A DNA stretch of 64,000 bases. It comes from Ostrinia nubilalis (taxonomy: Eukaryota > Arthropoda > Insecta > Lepidoptera > Crambidae). The stretch is from positions 7,943,501 to 8,007,500 of the forward strand of contig NC_087093.1 of the NCBI RefSeq assembly GCF_963855985.1. The letters are read 5' to 3'. A program made the translations under genes and the position numbers. Shown piece by piece: positions 31,061 through 44,207 of this stretch. The notes under the pieces are model-generated. The model was not told where the DNA came from and did not search any database. It worked only from the letters and a program-made list of their open reading frames with translations. Position 1 is the stretch's first letter; each line of letters opens with the position of its first letter.

Positions 31061-34000
31061 TCAGTATTGCAAAGAGTCTAGGTACACAAGGTTTACGACG
31101 ATATTGGACACCCAATATTTATTATTTTGTACAATTTTTATCCCAAAGTATGCTTGGTTTGTTATCACAAACTCCTTGATCTTTTTTCTTTGCTTTTGTG
31201 TACAATATTTGCCACATATTAATCAAAACTGTTAGTGGTGTTAACACAAGATTTCATTACGAACTCATATTTTTTAAGACAAAAAGCACTTTTGAACTTA
31301 AATTTAGACAAACTGAAAATTTCAAGGTCTAATAGCTGATCAGTAAAATTGTAGTAACTTAATACGTGAAAAGATAATTTTAAAATAAATTCGATGTATC
31401 CTCAGTCCTCAGAATCTGAGTGATTAACTAGCATCAATTTATGTGACCGTAATAAATTAATGAATATTATAATTAAAAATTATAACACTATCATATTAAA
31501 GTAATTCACTTTTTGGCTGACTAGTGCGTTTATTCATAAAATAAACAAAGAAAAAAGCCAACCCGAGCCCCGAGCGAACGTTAATAGCCTTAACACGTAG
31601 GTATGTCTCTTATTTTATTAATCATTAGTTTATTTTGTCGGGAAGTATTTCATAACCACCGCTTTATTTCTTAGCATCGCGATAAAACATTCTATAAGCT
31701 CCTAATCAACCAATAGGTATGAAAATTAATACCAAGAAGCAAATTACTTTTATAGGAGAGTTGTAAATTTAACTACAAACACCCATCCATGGTCCGCCTA
31801 ACTAAAGTTAAAGTTATATTTTATAATTTTCTATGATTAACGGGACTTTATCAATGTAATAAAAATGAAAATGTAACATATTATTAGAAATATATGGAAT
31901 TAATTAGTCTTAGCTCACTAACACTTACTTAAAAGTTTGTCACACAAAGGCACAACTCCAAATTGGACCACAGTCGCGGGGGCCGGATTCGACAAATATC
32001 GGCATGTCTCTGATTCAGCCCTTCTAGCGGGAAGATAGACGAAAGTATGGAAGGGGCACAAAATGTGGAACTCTTTTATCTGATCATTTTTTTCGATTTC
32101 TGTGAAAGCCATCTTGTAGAACTGACGAAAATGTGCCTCTCTAGTACAAAAAGTAAAAAACCAAAAATTTTGAGTTGTGCCCCTATATTATTAAGGGTGC
32201 GATATGTTTTCTGCCCTGTGGCGCCCTGACGACATGAAGGCATAAGTTTCTGCTTATCGCAGGCGCTGATTTTGACCGGCTTCTGCAAACTCAGCTCGCA
32301 CGGAGTCAGCTGCTACGGGACAAGGTCAACGGACGGTATTGCTACACCGCAAAATTTGTGCGGCTTCTTTTCAAAAGAACAATTTGTTCAAGGGCATTGA
32401 ATTATAGTTCATTAGAAATGAGAGCGATTTCAAAAACAATTTATTGAAGAATTCATCTCACTTAAACTTTTTAAGGTGTAGACTACTTGATCGTTTAAGT
32501 AAAATAAACTTTAAGTAAACTGCTGATTTTTGTCCTAATTTTTGTGTGATTATTTACCTGTGTATGAAAAGTTGTTTGTTTCCCAAATAAAAGCTGTAAA
32601 GTTTCTATCAATTTCACTCTTATTTGTAAATAGGAAAATTTGCAAAATATTTCCTTCTTCTAAATCGAAGGGAAAATAGCTATCACAAAAAACGTTTTTC
32701 CCCACACAGTGAAAAAGTTACTATAGTGAAAGTAGAACAATAAGGTATAACGCCAATTTGGAATGTGATAATCGATCTCCACACCATCTGTTTGTAAAGT
32801 GCTATTGTCGCTCACAAACTTTTGCCGCGACACTTGGTCCTGGGACTTGGGGGTGGTGAAATTAGTCGTCACCCGTCTCCCAAAACTATCGTAAATAGAA
32901 TTGGCAGTGGTATAATTCCGAAGACAGGACTGATACTCCGTGGAAGGGTCGTGGCAGTTTTTTCGGCGTAACCGCTTCGTCCCTCCAGTCGCTCGTTTAG
33001 CAAAATGACGGACGAACCTTTTTTATCTCGCCAAACCGCAATTTGTTGCCAGCGATCTCTGGTTGCGATACATGACTCCAGTTGCCTGAATACATTTAAA
33101 ATTCGTTTCCTATAAATATTTAGGCGTACGGAAGGTGCCGCCTCTGACCGCTGTAGTACGTTTCACGGACCCTCATTACGCGGTAGTTTCATACGTTGAA
33201 TAATTAGGGCCCATTGATGAACGCACAGATTTTATTTATTGTTTACAATTAGTTACGTGATTATTTATATTCGCATTCTGGTATTAATTAGCGCCATTGA
33301 AGCCGCAATGTGTCCTGAATAATTTTCAGTGCCAATCATTTCAAATTGCCCTCATATCTGTAAAATTTAGGCTACACCGGTTTTAGTATTGTTTACAAAT
33401 AGTAAAGCGTTTTCCATTAAAATATGCGTGTATTATTGACATTTATTTAGAATCAATTGCTCCTAGGTATATCGGTAAGTAGGTATCTAATTATAAACGA
33501 AAATTAAAAAAAAAATGTTACAGACTTAAATACTGAATACAAAATGGTATTTGTTTTATGTAGGTATTTATTAAATTATCTGAAATTCATTACCGAAACG
33601 CTGTTTTAAACAATCCTCCAAAAGTTGGATGGGTTCAAAAATAGACGCATAATGCAAAAAACCAACAATACAAAAGATTCCTCTGTATCGTCGCGAGTTT
33701 TTTTACCGTGAACTTTTTCAATTCATGTCATGTTTCATATTTTGCACAAAAGAAAGCCGATCTTTTGACTTAACAAAGAAATTGCAGAGCGCCGAAACTT
33801 GGTCGTCACAATATCGAGTGAGCGCGTCGCGCCAATAAAATAAAACTTTAAGGAAGTGTGTATCTACTTGTTTTGCAAGTCAGAACTTTAGAAGAATATT
33901 ATTTTACTTAAATTTTCCTAAACATTTTTCTATTTTGGAACGAGAGTTGGTGATTGTTTCAGCTGAAATTCAGGGCAATAAAGTTGATTGTCCCCGTTGT

Positions 34001-34360
34001 TTGTATAAAGACTGAACTTTTGCTCTTTTGAATCATTTCTAAAGGTTTCGTACTTAAATATTAATGAATGACAATGAGACTCATTTTTAAATGAAAAAAA
34101 CATTAGTCTTATAAAGAATAGAATTCTTACAATAAGTAACGACAAAATATCTTCTATAATAAGTTTCAGTTACATACATCTATTAGAACTAGTGATGTAC
34201 TTACCTACACGTACGTGTGTTAGATAGCACAGCGGCAGACCAATTACGATGATACATTACTCGATACTTGATCGTTTACGCCAAATCGCCCACCGCTCTT
34301 CCCAATTACCGCTGATGGTTTTATGGCTACTTCTCGTTGAACGAAAAACTACAGTATACC
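31061..34360. other. Non-coding stretch without recognised genes
   Basis: Short frames near 31918-32288 on the minus strand may be upstream remnants of the element at 30505-31060, but no motif supports this. 32300-34360 shows nothing recognisable. Confidence 0.4.
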
Positions 34361-34362
34361 TA

Positions 34363-35658
34363 GTCTGGTCATAAGTTCTGTCACATGATCATTACTTTTG
34401 AATTTTGAACGAAGGTCTCAAAAATATTTATTGAATTAGAATTTAGAATATTTAACGAAATTAAAAATGTGCACTGTTTTGAATTTTATTTGTTTTTAAA
34501 TATGTAGTGGACGCATAAAGAAGACCGAACAGCAGTTGTCACGCAGCATTGGTGCGGTTACGCGCCAAAGCAGACTTTCGATGTGCTGAAAAAATTCAAT
34601 TAAATATCAATTTTACATTTATCGTTTCATCAAACGATATAATGAAGTTTTAAGTATAGAAGACACAAAACAAAAGTGATTGTCCTTGCACGGTTAGGAC
34701 TCCAGCAGTGTTAAAAGCTGCGATGGCGCGAACTCAAAAAAATTCCATGCGTTAGCAGACTTTGCCTGCCCTAGACGTAGGCTTAAGCAGAACCAGGGTG
34801 AAATTGGTATTTATGAAGACTCAAGGCTTCAAACTTTTTTGATAAAAATCAAAAATCACTTGGATGCGAGTTTTAAAGACCTGAGATTGAAGAAATCCCA
34901 CATTTTGCTTAAGCGGTACGCGGAAAAAAAGTACCTTGAAATTTTTTTTTCGAATTTTGTTTTTTACCATGGAAGAGAGTTACAAAAAAACAAAATGGTA
35001 AGTTGGATGCGTACATCAATGAAGAAGCACCAGCTTAATTTCGGCTGTCCAGCTAGGCCAGCTTTTATCGTCACTCAAGGTTTGGTAACATGTCTCAAAT
35101 TTGGGCTTTTTTGAGGTATTTTTTGCATGAAAGGCATAAAAACGAATGCCATTCTGTATCAAAATTCAGTTCTCACAAAGCTTATGGAACCTTTTTCACA
35201 TATCATGCCCAATAACAGACACTGGGAGTTCCAGCAGGATTCTGAGCCAGCTCATAGAGCGAATAGCGCGTAAAACTTGCTCGTAGGGCGTAAAATTGAC
35301 CTCAGCCCGGCACGAAGTCTGGCCCTCATCCAGTCCAGACTCTAATCCGTTGGATTACAAAATATGGCAACATTTGGAGAGGAAGGCCTGCTCTATGCGT
35401 CATACTGTTTTGGAGTCCCTCAAGGCATCCTGTATTAAACCAGCCGCCGATATTGATACGAAACTCGTTCGTGTTTCTAGAGACCACTGACCGCGCAGTT
35501 TGAACCCTTGTATTCATAATTGCGAGGAAAATTTGAAATATTTTTTATAAGCATAAAATCTTTGTTTTAGTACCTTTCTATTGGTATATAAATGATTACC
35601 GTAAAAACAAATATAGTGTCAATTCACTATAAACATGTGACAGAACTTATGACCCGAC
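34363..35658 (+). mobile_element. Mariner-like element 1, 1296 bp, inactive
   Basis: TA flanks at 34361-34362 and 35659-35660. Inverted ends of about 27 bp (GTCTGGTCATAAGTTCTGTC on the left, GTCGGGTCATAAGTTCTGTC from the right), then ACATG. The length is typical of mariner. The transposase inside is broken. Confidence 0.9.
34500..35515 (+). pseudogene. Mariner transposase remnant (element 1)
   Basis: Plus-strand pieces in three frames: an N-terminal helix-turn-helix part with QHWCGYAPKQTFDVLKKFN (about 34540-34600), LLKRYAEKKYLEIFF (about 34900-34950), the segment with the second catalytic aspartate, FQQDSEPAHRAN (about 35230-35265), and WPSSSPDSNPLDYKIWQHLE (35320-35380), which has the proline-rich motif around the third catalytic aspartate. 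Stops and shifts in every part. The third Asp lies in SPDSNPLDY. No functional product. Confidence 0.85.
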
Positions 35659-36457
35659 TAAGTATTTAAAAACCCAAATTAAGCTTTCCGACCTAGAGTG
35701 CATTAACGCAAGCTCATTTATTTCCAACTTTATTTACTCATGCAGAAACATGTTAATAAAAGTTTCTGATATTATATGGATACGGTATTGAAAAAATTTA
35801 AAGTGAACTCCCACTCCCATTATGCTTATGTTGGAATCCGGTAGAACTTCTTCTTCCCGAAAAATTCTTGATTTCATAAATAAAATAATAATGTTGTTTG
35901 CATTACAGAAAATCGTACATGTATACAAAAGGAAAAAAGAAATATTTTAAACGTACTAAAATAAACTAAATGGACAAAACGTTTCCATATTAATGAAGTA
36001 TTGGGATTACCTACTGTAGATGGCTCCATTTTTTGCTTAAAACTTCATGTACCTATGAGTGATACTCGAAATAATTTGATTTTTAAACATAAAAAACAAT
36101 TAAAAATTAATATGAATTAGGAACAAAAGTAGCTTGGCTTTCCAAAAACTTCGGTAGGTAAGTACTTACCTACTTTTAACAGTACTGAAGACACTGACGA
36201 CTACTTAGTTTCTTCCACTATTCTCTCACGTACAGCTTTATAATTTACTTCATAACATTTCTACAAACTAAAATGGCACCCTGTATACGCTGCTCCAGCC
36301 AATTACCTCTGATGGTTTTATCGGCAGCCGTTGCAGTCGTACGGCCCCATCTGATTTGAAAGCAAAAGGAAAAACTGTTCGGACGTAATGCGATACCATA
36401 AGTTTTCACCCCGATTCCAATATTTTTAAGAATACACGAAATTGTGGTTAGCTATTA

Positions 36458-37752
36458 CTAGGGCACTATTTAAGTTGTGAGCCTCGACAACATAACGTGT
36501 TGTTAGACGACATCTGATACTTTTAATGAAAAGTTTGACATTTTTGACTACAACCTCATTCAAAACTTTTTATCATTTGAGCACGTTTTGTATTATTAAC
36601 ATTGAATTGAAAATTATCTTGACTACAAAAACATGGAATTGACTTGCGGAAATTTTTGCGCGAAGATTTATTATGACTTTCGACGTGGTTAATCAATACA
36701 AAACTGAAGCGGTCAGCTTAATTTCACTTTTGGTGATTAAGATCTTTCCTTTACCATTGTAAAACGCTAGTTTAAGAAGTATAATATTGTATGTCATTGG
36801 CTCACCAGTGAACTTTGCGAAAGTCGTCCAAAATGACTAATAGTGGCGGAAAACATTGATGTTGTCAGAAAAATGGAAGAGAAACCTCGTCATGTGATAT
36901 ATCGTAGGATTGAGATAATCCTAAGCATTAATTCCACTAGCAGTAATAAAATATTGTATGACCATATTATGGTTAATACGTTTTTTTCTTTACGGATGTC
37001 ACAAAATTTTTCAAACGCTCTATAGGACGCTTGTGTCGTTTAGTCCTTGGAAATGTTTGATAAATATGTTTAAAAAGCTTTAAAAGCCGTTTTTAAAATT
37101 GTGACAGTTGACGAATTAAGGATCTATGCATAATGATCCTGAAAATAAACAGCTATCGACTATGGAGGTGTTTTAAGATGAACCAATGCCAACAAAAGTC
37201 CCATGCGCTCGGAACACTTTGAAACTATTTTGAACACGGTCGCCTATTTTTCCGAAATGTCCGATTATATGACAGAAACGTCACTAGAGAAATTTAGAAT
37301 GGTTAATTCTTAATAGTAAACAGCCACTTTTTTTCCAAAAGTCTAATAAGGGAAACTGACCAGCATAGTCGAATCGCCATTCGTGACGAAAATGTGAGCT
37401 TTTACACGACTCGTCAAACAACTGACTATTTGAACACTCAAAATATGAAATTAACAGATCCAACGCTACAAAATTTTTGCTTGGAATCTAAACACTTCTT
37501 TTGGTACCCATATATTAAAATTAAATGCGTGAACAGCGATTTATGTAGCCAGAAGCAACTGTCGGTGCGGTCAAAAACCATGCTTTGGAGGTGCCTCAAG
37601 CTGAGTGGAAAAAATGCTATGAAAAGTGTTTCGGACACATTAAAAAGTACATAAATCATGAAAGACAATACCAATAAACGCAATCAATACCATTTTAATA
37701 ATAAACTACTTTGTTTTCATAGTTAGGCTCACAACTTAAATAGTGTCCCACG
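36458..37752 (+). mobile_element. Mariner-like element 2, 1295 bp, inactive
   Basis: TA at 36456-36457 and 37753-37754. The left end CTAGGGCACTATTTAAGTTG matches the complement of the right end CGTGGGACACTATTTAAGTT with small differences, then TGTGAGCC(T/C). It belongs to a different family from element 1. The right TA is also the border of the foldback element 37757-39374. Confidence 0.85.
36665..37690 (+). pseudogene. Mariner transposase remnant (element 2)
   Basis: Recognisable pieces are IYYDFRRG (about 36669-36692), a degraded DESWIYAYDPENKQ-like segment (about 37115-37155), STMEVF followed by DEPMPTK (37157-37195), FYTTRQTTDYLNTQNMKL (37400-37455) and, in another frame, VPQAEWKKCYEKCFGHIKKY (about 37592-37650). 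This is the usual order of a mariner DD34D transposase. Heavily mutated. Confidence 0.75.
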
Positions 37753-37756
37753 TATA

Positions 37757-38512
37757 CAGGGTGTTTCTTGTAAGGTGTCAAGCCGAAGGCAGGTGATAGG
37801 TGAGGACTAGACCTATCGATTTCACCCCCATGTATGTTCTACGATTTTTCATAGTTTAGAAGTTATCGTTAATTTTGTGATTTTTTCAAATTGTATGACC
37901 CAGTAGGCTTTAAATTTTTTTATCTTTTTTTTGGGTCGACTTTTCTCAGATTTATTTTTTTTGACAGATTCCCTATTAATTGCAGATTTTTGGAAAAAAT
38001 AATCAACTTCCTATCTTTGATGCAAGATACAAAATTTTTGCTAGAAACATAAAAAATATGCTTTTAGCGGAACATTCTAAAATTTTCAACTTAAAGGTTT
38101 GAAAAAAAAAAGAACCTTCATAGGTCCAAAATAATTTTAAAAACTGCGCAGTTATCTGAACTTTCATAATAACACAAAAAAACATGTACTTAATAGGCCA
38201 TTATTTTCTGTAATCGCTCCACTCAAGTGGCAAGTTGGAGATTCCGTTACATGTTTTTGACTTTCTTAGGACTAAGTAATGTTTGCAATCCCATAAGTTT
38301 ACGTTATGTAGAACACATTTAGAGACAATATCTGAAAAGAACATTTTTTATCCACAACGAGGAAGCTCTTGCCCTTCATCTGGTATACAATAGGGAATAT
38401 GAAAATATTGATGAACTGCGGATAAAGCTGACTGAAGCACAAAACCAAATTAAAATGAAAAAGAAGGTTTTACAAAGAATTTTTTTGCGTCGTTGTCGAA
38501 TGTGCATTCAGG

Positions 38513-38603
<91 letters not shown>

Positions 38604-39374
38604 TATGTAGGTATATCGAATTTAATCGTAAAGTAACAACCACCACTGTCTAGTGGTAAGGCCACCTATTTAGGACAGCCAATTCCTCTGTGGTTTAGGA
38701 TTCCGAGTGAAGCTCGCTGATCATCCATCAGTTTCCATCAGGTCAGATGAATGGCAAGAGATTCCTCGTTGTGGATAAAAAAATGTTCTGTTCAGTTATT
38801 GTCTTTAAATGTGTTTTACGTAACGTAAACTTAGAGAATTGCAAACATTACTTAGTCCTAAGAAAGTCAAAAACATGTAACGGAATCTCCGACTTACCAC
38901 TTTAGTGGAGCGATTACAGAAAATAATGGCTTATTAAGTACATGTTTTTTTGTGTTATTATAAAAGTTCAGAAAACTGCGCAGTTTTTAAAATTATTTTG
39001 GACCAATGGAATTTCTTTTTTTTTTTTTTAACTTTTAAGTTGAAAATTTTAGGATGTTCCGCTAAAACCATATTTTTTTATGTTTCTAGCAAAAATTTTG
39101 TATCTTGCATCAAAGATAGGAAGTTGATCATTTTTTTCAAAAATCTGCAATTAATAGGGAATCTGGCAAAAAAAAGAAATCTGAGAAAAGTCGACCCAAA
39201 AAAAAGATAAAAAAAAATTAAAGCCTACTGGGTCATACAATTTGAAAAAATCACAAAATTAACGATAACTTCTAAACTATGAAAAATCGTAGAACATACA
39301 TGGGGGTGAAATCGATAGGTCTAGTCCTCACCTATCACCTGCCTTCGGCTTGACACCTTACAAGAAACACCCTG
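37757..39374. mobile_element. Foldback element with about 620-bp inverted arms
   Basis: The arms 37757-about 38375 and about 38750-39374 are inverted copies over their whole length. They start CAGGGTGTTTCTTGTAAGGT and include the matching blocks GGTGATAGGTGAGGACTAGA and TCGATTTCACCCCCATGTAT. Small differences show the arms have diverged. TATA lies on both sides, so a TA (or TATA) target is likely. The roughly 370-bp loop carries a (CA)44 microsatellite and no recognised gene. The arms could form a very long hairpin RNA if transcribed. Confidence 0.9.
38513..38600. repeat. (CA)44 microsatellite
   Basis: Uninterrupted CA/AC dinucleotide run in the loop of the foldback element. Confidence 0.98.
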
Positions 39375-39853
39375 TATACTTCATCCAAATCAGTTTAGGC
39401 CCGATTCGACCCAACTTTTATCCGAGAATAACTTCTGGTATAACATTGACATTGACAGTGTCAGTATAGGAAATATGTCAAAATGTCGAACAAGTGACGA
39501 TTTATTCTGAGATTAATATTTACTATTGTTTCGTCGAATCCACCTTTAGTGGTTTAGCGTGAAAAGGCAGCAAAATATTACATTTGCATATTGATTCATC
39601 CAAGATAATACATGACTCCGAATTTCCTGATAATACAGGTACTTGTTCAATTCCAAGTTCAAAATAGTTTTGGAAGTGGAAACACGCAATCCAAGCCACA
39701 TTCGTAGAATGGGCGAATTTATGACACCATTCATTGAAAATTAGACCGGAACGTGAATATGTAAACACAATAGAAAATTAGTTGTTTCGAGGAACTCACA
39801 GGTATATTAATTCCCCGAAATTACACAAACATTTGTTAGAATGGCTATAGAAT
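39375..39853. other. Non-coding stretch between foldback and gypsy elements
   Basis: No open frame with family resemblance. GAAT at 39850-39853 is the left target duplication of the gypsy element. Confidence 0.5.
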
Positions 39854-40125
39854 TGTGCCTACTTGTAATTAGTCACAATATTACATCATTTACTTTTGCA
39901 CTCGGCACCACCTCCAAATTGAAATGTAAAACAAAACATAGTATCAGATTTTCTTTATTCTTTCTCGTACTAAATGTGTCACTTAGAAATATTTAACAAT
40001 GTTCAATCAGTCGCACACCAACCTCTGTACATATTGGTTATCTGCAATATAATTTGGAACAGAACATCTCTAATTATTTCTGAAGAAACCTCTCACACTT
40101 CATCCATCCACCGAGGCCAGGAAAA
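39854..40125 (+). repeat. Gypsy 5' LTR
   Basis: 272 bp starting TGTGCCTACTTG and ending CCAGGAAAA. It ends AA, not CA. The exact end is uncertain by a base or two because GAAAAG is shared with the flank. Confidence 0.9.
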
Positions 40126-40126
40126 G

Positions 40127-40139
40127 TGGTGACCCCGAC
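40127..40139 (+). other. Primer-binding site of the gypsy element
   Basis: TGGTGACCCCGAC begins one base after the LTR. TGG pairs with the CCA end of the tRNA primer. The tRNA identity cannot be fixed here. Confidence 0.8.
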
Positions 40140-40163
40140 AAAAAACAACAACCAACATTCAAA

Positions 40164-41009
40164 ATGTTTCAACAACCAGCTCCGCAACCACCACCGCTGC
40201 CCGCAACTTCATCGGAGTTAGCTGCCGTCACAGTGTCTTCCCGGCTACCCGACTTCTGGCAAGACCAACCGCGCCTGTGGTTCATCCAAATCGAAGCCAT
40301 ACTCAAACCACAAAAGCTGAGCGACGAAGCAAAGTTCAACCTCATCGTGACTAAACTAGGGAAAGACGTAATCAAGCAAGTGAGCGACATCCTGCTGTCC
40401 CCACCGGAAACGGACAAGTTCGGAACTCTAAAATCACGGCTCTTGACAGTGTACGAGGAGTCAGAAAACCGACAACTTCAAAAACTGCTGAGTGAAATCG
40501 AGTTAGGCGACCAAAAGCCATCGCAACTGCTACGCTACATGCGTGACCTAGCACGAGGCAAGATTCCTGACGACACCTTAAACATTATGTGGCAAGGCCA
40601 TCTGCCATCTTCAGCACGCGCCGTCCTCGCAGTTACAGACGTCAAAGACCTAGAAAGTTTGGCAACCATAGCAGACAAAGTATTAGAAAATACTAGACCG
40701 CTCCAAGTTTCCGAGGTAACTTCCGAACCTGTTTCATCCGAATATGCTAAATTACAAGCACAGATCGCACAACTCAGCATACAGGTCGTTGAACTACAGA
40801 GATCTCGATACAATTATCGTAATCACAATAACTATCAGCGACAGCGTTCGTCATCTCGCGGCCGTAATCAGACACCATACCGTGACTCAACCTCTACAAA
40901 TGGACTGTGTTTCTATCATGACAAATTTCGACATAGAGCTAGAAAATGCGCAGAGCCGTGCAGTTGGAAAAACAAGAAAACAACAAACTCAATGAATCCG
41001 GAAAACTAA
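40164..41009 (+). CDS. gag: Gypsy Gag protein
   Basis: 281 codons from ATG in a good context (ttcaaaATG). After a Pro-rich start comes the capsid-like region ([51 protein letters not shown]; about residues 28-160). A helical segment follows ([20 protein letters not shown]), then an Arg-rich stretch and one zinc-knuckle-like motif [18 protein letters not shown] (about residues 245-265), the form typical of many arthropod gypsy Gags. The frame overlaps pol by 64 bases. The heptamer G AAA AAC (40967-40973, in the gag frame) is a candidate -1 slip site. Confidence 0.9.
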   Translation: MFQQPAPQPPPLPATSSELAAVTVSSRLPDFWQDQPRLWFIQIEAILKPQKLSDEAKFNLIVTKLGKDVIKQVSDILLSPPETDKFGTLKSRLLTVYEESENRQLQKLLSEIELGDQKPSQLLRYMRDLARGKIPDDTLNIMWQGHLPSSARAVLAVTDVKDLESLATIADKVLENTRPLQVSEVTSEPVSSEYAKLQAQIAQLSIQVVELQRSRYNYRNHNNYQRQRSSSRGRNQTPYRDSTSTNGLCFYHDKFRHRARKCAEPCSWKNKKTTNSMNPEN

Positions 41010-44000
41010 CTTCGGTGCAGCCAGCGGCGGATGTCTGCACCATCACGCCCACCCACCGCCTATGCGTGACCGACTCCCACAGTGGCCTACGCTTTTTGGT
41101 GGACACCGGAGCCAACGTATCAGTTTTACCTGCAACCAAAAGACCCTATTCAACACGCGAGTGCGACAACACTTATAAACTATACGCAGCCAACGGAAGT
41201 GTGATCAAAACTTACGGAACTAAAAACCTAGTGCTGAACTTAAATCTACGCAGACCCTACTCATGGACTTTTATCCTGGCCGACGTGCAACAACCTATAC
41301 TTGGCGCCGACTTTTTAAGTCATCACAAACTATTAGTCGACGTCAACGGTAGAAAACTAATCGACGCAGTGACCAATCTGAACGTTATTGGGTCTATAGT
41401 CACACAAGACTATCCTACAATCAAGACAATAGACATCAATACGCCATATTACGACATCTTATCTGCTTATCCGGACATCACCAAGCCAGTGTGTTACAAG
41501 GAAATCCCAAAACACAATGTTATGCATTACATCGAGACTACGGGCCCACCAGTCTTCGCCCGCGCCCGACCTCTACACCCGGATAAATACGCTAAAGTGA
41601 AAAAGGAATTCGAGTATATGCAGCAAATCGGCATCTGCAGGCCTTCCAAAAGCTGTTGGGCAAGCCCTCTACACGTCGTAGCAAAGAAAAACGGCGAAAT
41701 ACGACCATGTGGAGACTACCGCAGTTTAAACGCCATCACAAAGCCGGACAGATATCCGATACCACGCATCCATAACTTTACGTACCTTTTGGCGGGAAAA
41801 AAGGTATTTTCACACATAGACCTACAAAGAGCGTACCATTTTATTCCAAACGCCCCTGAAGACATCGAAAAGACGGCTATAATCACGCCATTTGGACTCT
41901 ATGAATTCCCACGCATGATGTTTGGCCTCCGCAATGCAGGTCAGACCTTCCAACGGTTCATGAACAACGTCGTATTTCAAGGACTTGACTTTATATTCAA
42001 TTATGTGGACGACACTTTAATCGCTTCTGAAACTGAAGAACTTCATAGAAAACATTTGGATATTGTTTTCCAACGCCTTAACCAATATGGCGTTACCATA
42101 AACCTATCTAAATGTACATTTGGCAAGCCAGCTCTTGATTTTCTGGGATACCACGTGACCGCTGAAGGCATCAAACCTATCGAGGAGCGTGTAAAAATAA
42201 TAACTGAATACCCAAAACCTGAGACGGTATCAGAACTCCGTCGTTTCATGGGAATGATCAACTTTTATAGAAGTCATTTGCCACATGCAGCTTCATACCA
42301 ATCGATTTTAAACGCTTACCTTCACAACTCTAAACGCAAGGACAACACCAAAATAATATGGAATACGGAAGCCATTGAAGCATTTGAAAAGTGCAAATCC
42401 AGTTTACGCGATTCTACAATGTTAACACACCCCAAAGCTGACGCAACACTTGCCATAATGAGCGACGCATCCAACACCTGCGCGGGAGCTGTCTTACAAC
42501 AACTAGTAGAGGGAAAATGGCAACCTCTAAGTTTTTTCTCCTGCAAGTTAAGTGAATGTCAACAACGATACAGTGCCTTTGACCGAGAATTACTCGCTAT
42601 TTACATGGCAGTGAAACATTTTCGGCACATGATCGAAGGACAAAACGTTATTGTGTACACAGATCACAAGCCACTCGTGCACGCATTACATAAAAAAGCT
42701 GCGAGTAGTAGTGACACACCAAGGCGACTTCGACATTTGGATTTTATAAGCCAATTTTGTACATCTATTGAGCACGTCCAAGGCTCCGAAAATGTAGTCG
42801 CGGACGCATTATCACGCATCGAGCAAATCGACACACCTTCACCTATCAACTTCAACGAGTTATCCTTGGCACAAGAAGACGACCCTGAACTACGGTCATT
42901 ATTAGAGAGTAAAAATTTGAAGTTCATTAAACTCAACTATCCAAGCTGCAATAAACCAATATATTGCGAAGTATCAAAACAATCGGCACGACCATATTTG
43001 CCTGAGAAGTTTCGTGTTACAGTCTTCAACACAATTCACGGAATTAGTCACCCAGGCGTACGATCAACACGAAAAATGATCACAAGTCGATATTTTTGGA
43101 AATGTGTGAACAAAGACGTAAACAATTGGGCAAGGACATGCATAAATTGCCAAAAATCAAAAATTCAACGACACACAATTTCTCCGCTAAGCTCATTTCC
43201 ATCAAGCGATCGATTTCACCATCTTCACATCGACATAGTAGGACCTCTTACCTACTGTCAAGGGTATAGATACATACTCACCATGATTGACAGAGCCACG
43301 GGATGGCCAGAAGCTATACCTTTAAAGGACATCACTGCAGAAAGCATCTCTGAAGCTGTCTACTCATCATGGATCGTCAGATTCGGCTGCCCGCTGCGAA
43401 TAACCACCGATCAAGGTCGGCAGTTTGAATCGCATCTATTCACAAACCTAACTAAGCGATTGGGCATAACTAAAATTCACACAACAGCCTACCATCCTCA
43501 GGCTAACGGCAAGATTGAACGATGGCACAGAACGCTTAAATCAGCCCTTATGTCTAGAGCAAACACAGAAAAGTGGGTAAACGAGTTACCGACTGTACTA
43601 CTGGGATTAAGAGCTAGCCTAAGGGATGATACCGAAATATCAGCTGCAGAACTTGTATATGGAACAACTTTGAAATTACCTGGCGACTTTTTCGAAACAA
43701 CAAAGCCTAACCTTGACACAGACGCTTTCTTACATGAATTAAGAGAGCACATTCGAAACTTATCTGCAGTTCCCCAAAAGCAACCCCGAGAAGGGAAAAC
43801 GTTCGTGCATCCAGCGCTAAAAACCTGCAAATACGTATTCGTTCGTTGCGACCACGTAACTAAGCCCCTAACACCACCATACACTGGGCCTTTCAAGGTT
43901 ATGGAGCATGGCGAGAAATATTTCAAAGTAATGATTTCGGACGTCATTAAAACGATCTCAATAGATCGCTTAAAACCAGCATTCATAGTTCATAGCAACA

Positions 44001-44155
44001 CAGAAATACAATCCACCCAACCAAATAAGTCTCAGCAACGAGTGACAAAGTCCACACTCAATAACTGCAACAAAAATGGTAATGCTGTGAACAACGAAGA
44101 AATGAGAACCCGATCCGGACGCCTAATTAGGCGAACAGTACGATTTTTGCACTGA
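40946..44155 (+). CDS. pol: Gypsy Pol polyprotein: protease, RT, RNase H, integrase
   Basis: The open frame of 1069 codons is -1 relative to gag, so the natural product is probably a Gag-Pol fusion by frameshift; the ATG at 40946 may not be used. Domains in order: aspartic protease [13 protein letters not shown] (about residue 50); RT with [22 protein letters not shown] and the box YVDD (about 353); RNase H with [24 protein letters not shown] and [11 protein letters not shown] (about 505-590); an H-H-C-C zinc site (H..H..CINC, about 698-740); and an integrase core with [15 protein letters not shown] and NGKIERWHR giving D, D, E (about 763, 823, 857). A C-terminal tail with [13 protein letters not shown] follows. 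All catalytic residues are present. No chromodomain is evident. Confidence 0.95.
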   Translation: MRRAVQLEKQENNKLNESGKLTSVQPAADVCTITPTHRLCVTDSHSGLRFLVDTGANVSVLPATKRPYSTRECDNTYKLYAANGSVIKTYGTKNLVLNLNLRRPYSWTFILADVQQPILGADFLSHHKLLVDVNGRKLIDAVTNLNVIGSIVTQDYPTIKTIDINTPYYDILSAYPDITKPVCYKEIPKHNVMHYIETTGPPVFARARPLHPDKYAKVKKEFEYMQQIGICRPSKSCWASPLHVVAKKNGEIRPCGDYRSLNAITKPDRYPIPRIHNFTYLLAGKKVFSHIDLQRAYHFIPNAPEDIEKTAIITPFGLYEFPRMMFGLRNAGQTFQRFMNNVVFQGLDFIFNYVDDTLIASETEELHRKHLDIVFQRLNQYGVTINLSKCTFGKPALDFLGYHVTAEGIKPIEERVKIITEYPKPETVSELRRFMGMINFYRSHLPHAASYQSILNAYLHNSKRKDNTKIIWNTEAIEAFEKCKSSLRDSTMLTHPKADATLAIMSDASNTCAGAVLQQLVEGKWQPLSFFSCKLSECQQRYSAFDRELLAIYMAVKHFRHMIEGQNVIVYTDHKPLVHALHKKAASSSDTPRRLRHLDFISQFCTSIEHVQGSENVVADALSRIEQIDTPSPINFNELSLAQEDDPELRSLLESKNLKFIKLNYPSCNKPIYCEVSKQSARPYLPEKFRVTVFNTIHGISHPGVRSTRKMITSRYFWKCVNKDVNNWARTCINCQKSKIQRHTISPLSSFPSSDRFHHLHIDIVGPLTYCQGYRYILTMIDRATGWPEAIPLKDITAESISEAVYSSWIVRFGCPLRITTDQGRQFESHLFTNLTKRLGITKIHTTAYHPQANGKIERWHRTLKSALMSRANTEKWVNELPTVLLGLRASLRDDTEISAAELVYGTTLKLPGDFFETTKPNLDTDAFLHELREHIRNLSAVPQKQPREGKTFVHPALKTCKYVFVRCDHVTKPLTPPYTGPFKVMEHGEKYFKVMISDVIKTISIDRLKPAFIVHSNTEIQSTQPNKSQQRVTKSTLNNCNKNGNAVNNEEMRTRSGRLIRRTVRFLH

Positions 44156-44207
44156 ATATTCATCATTACGTTCTGGATTATCTTAATTGCAACACCTCTC
44201 TCGCAAA

